Source of the DNA: Galaxea fascicularis
Lineage: Eukaryota > Cnidaria > Anthozoa > Scleractinia > Euphylliidae
Length of the DNA: 64,000 bases
Assembly (NCBI GenBank): GCA_948470475.1
Contig: OX419345.1
Location: 15,022,170 to 15,086,169, forward strand
Reading direction: 5' to 3'
The translations under genes and the position numbers were made by a program. The notes beneath the pieces are model-generated. The model did no database searches and had not been told where the DNA came from. It saw only the letters and a program-made list of their open reading frames with translations. Positions within the stretch are counted from its first letter, which is position 1; every line of letters starts with the position of its first letter. Positions 62,469 to 64,000 of this stretch are shown one piece after another.

Positions 62469-62597
62469 CTTTCTTGCTTGCAGCAGATTGATAATTCTAA
62501 ACACCTCTGCAGTGAAATGGAGGTCTGTGGCTTGGCCACCTTCAGCTGTTTGAGAATTAGGCGACTCTAAATCATTTAAAGATCTGCCATCTGTCAT
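62469..62597 (-). CDS. weak candidate for the CHK2 N-terminal exon
   Basis: The minus-strand open frame starts MTDGRSLNDLESPNSQTAEGG and reaches QARK before GTACCG, a usable donor. It carries one SQ and is acidic/polar, as CHK2 N-termini are, and lies upstream of the first FHA exon. The start context is poor (C at -3) and the donor phase (0) does not match the phase-1 exon needed before 61913, so at least one more exon would be required. Low confidence. Confidence 0.15.
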
Positions 62598-62599
62598 CA

Positions 62600-63463
62600 G
62601 TAACAGATCCTTTAAGAGTCACCAGATTTGCAAAAGCAGCGACCAATTCTTATTCATTGTTGTTTAAGTAGATTGAATTTCAGTTTTCTCTTAAAGAGGG
62701 TGATTAATCAAAATTTATGACACCTTCTCCAGATGCTCTTGGATTTGAGCCACACCCCCAATTTCAAGCTACTTTTGAGAAAAAAAGTGTGGCCTATACG
62801 CTACATGTAATTATGTGGGTCCAGAAAATATCCACTCCCACCCCATGGAAGATAACTGGAAATTCTGACTGCAAGCAGCTGTAAGCCTTGGTCAGCTAAG
62901 TGTCTGATTCTGAGACAGGTTGTTTTCAGAAAAAAGAACATTACCGTGCCTACGATCCCATGCACTACAGCTGTAAAGCTGTTATCCAAATAGACCATAC
63001 ATTACCATTTGAACTGTGATCACCAAAAATCAACACGACTGCACAGACATGTGAGATCTGCAAGGATATTTTGCTGTGTACTGCCTAAGTATCAGTAAAT
63101 CTTGACAATAAAATTCACAGTGTCCTTTCACCTCCAATACAGTGCCAAAATAGGAATTCCAAGTTGTCAAGATCAACCATGGTGCATTTTTGAGTCCTCT
63201 ACAAGTCCAATAAGTGAGGGAAAAAACCCTGAAACATTCCACCGACCTTTCATCATAACTTCATAAACGAAGTGAGCCCACAAACTGATGCTGGTCAGTG
63301 TGCCCTCCCCTCTCAGGGGTGGGGAGAATCACACATTCTCAACTTCTTACTTTTTGATCTGGATATTTTGTCTGTGACACAACGCCATATGTCACAGAAC
63401 AAAAGATTAGCCGGCCAACAGTAGATCACTAAAGTTGATTTGAGTTAAAAATAAATGAGGCTA
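62600..63463. other. no supportable gene; upstream flank of CHK2
   Basis: Possible location of CHK2 5' exons. No FHA-strand-1 or SQ/TQ-rich exon with correct phase was found. The minus frame at 63030-63242 has no recognisable domain. Confidence 0.35.
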
Positions 63464-64000
63464 AACTACAGAATACAGGGCCACTTGTTTACATGCCACT
63501 AAAGCCTGCCACGCATGTGAGGAAAGAGCTGAGCAAAATTCCTTGTGAGGCAGTTAGCTCAGTTATTTCCTCAAGTGTGCAGTGAATTTTCGGTGAGAAA
63601 TTCACCTCACTTAAACTTGTTTGATGTTTTTTCCCTTGTGAGGCAGTTAGCTCAGTTGTTTCCTCACGTGTGCAGTGAATTTTCGGTGAGAAATTCGCTT
63701 CACTTAAACTTGTTTGATATTTTTTCCCTTGTGAGGCAGACTATGAATTTGAGGGAAAGTCTCTGCCTGTTCCACATTTACTTCCTGTTCAAGATAATAC
63801 GGCCTGCCCCTTGTCGCCTACGTTTTGAAATTTATTCCCTTTTCCATGTCTTTGATAATTGATATTCTCCTCACGGCCTTGTGTGGCGAATTTCTCATCG
63901 AAAACGGCTGAGCTAACTGCCTCGCGAGGAATTTTGCTCAGCTCTTTGCTTCACGTGTGCGGCGGGCGCAAATAACAATAGTGCCCATTGTTATATGCTT
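63464..64000. repeat. partial inverted-repeat element at the right edge
   Basis: It begins AACTACAGAATACAGGGCCA, CTTGTTTACATG, a diverged version of the 30134-30257 MITE end. Inside, GCATGTGAGGAAAGAGCTGA, GCAAAATTCCTTGTGAGGCA is mirrored near 63897-63960 by TGCCTCGCGAGGAATTTTGC, TCAGCTCTTTGCTTCACGTG. CAAATAACAATAG near 63970 echoes the MITE interior. The right terminus lies outside the window. Confidence 0.6.
63541..63738 (+). repeat. 93-bp tandem repeat (two units and a stub)
   Basis: Units start at 63541, 63634 and 63727 with CCTTGTGAGGCAGTTAGCTC. The first two are full length and differ at a few bases; the third is cut after GTGAGGCAG. Each contains GTTAGCTCAGTT, which resembles a pol III A box but has no tRNA fold around it. 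Confidence 0.75.

Overview
This is a eukaryotic window. Genes are split into many short exons with GT..AG introns, long AT-rich introns are packed with small inverted-repeat elements, and tRNA-derived SINEs are present. The protein set and repeat families point to an anthozoan cnidarian (stony coral, corallimorph or anemone). That assignment is inferred from overall character, not from a species-specific marker. All gene models were assembled by hand from splice signals and reading phase; in every model taken as complete the summed exon length is an exact multiple of three.

Layout. (1) 916-14812: two beta-glucuronidase (GH2) paralogues head to head, start codons 328 bp apart. The left copy (minus) shows exons 1-3 and runs off the window. 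The right copy (plus) is complete: 12 exons, 678 aa, both catalytic glutamates present. (2) 14813-18090: no gene; a hairpin element and a decayed LINE 3' end. (3) 18091-19287 (minus): a single-exon GT10 alpha-1,3-fucosyltransferase-like gene, 398 aa. (4) 20654-21046: a long foldback made of two facing tRNA-like SINE copies. (5) 21133-28050 (minus): a seven-exon gene for a predicted 1584-aa coiled-coil protein, probably with a non-coding first exon near 30.4 kb. (6) 28-35.7 kb: intron and intergenic DNA rich in MITE-like palindromes. (7) 35751-44049 (minus): an eight-exon RAB24-like small GTPase, 197 aa, whose introns hold a SINE, a 472-bp tandem repeat with an inverted third arm, and a 1.77-kb TA-flanked inverted-repeat element. 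(8) 44-47.6 kb: intergenic, with a diverged tandem duplication and a SINE. (9) 47675-61913 (minus): a CHK2-type checkpoint kinase (FHA plus Ser/Thr kinase), 16 exons recognised, N-terminus not securely found. (10) Inside its largest intron, in antisense, about 51.9-56.45 kb: a degenerate tyrosine-recombinase retrotransposon (DIRS/Ngaro-like) with SAP/zinc-knuckle gag, RT, RNase H and YR. (11) 63464-64000: a partial inverted-repeat element with a 93-bp tandem repeat.

The host genes do not form a pathway. They are neighbours covering lysosomal glycan breakdown (GUS), Golgi fucosylation, a structural coiled-coil protein, vesicle/autophagy traffic (RAB24-like) and the DNA-damage checkpoint (CHK2). 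The most notable features are the paired GUS genes, the intronic YR retrotransposon and the density of palindromic elements, several of them nested or compound.
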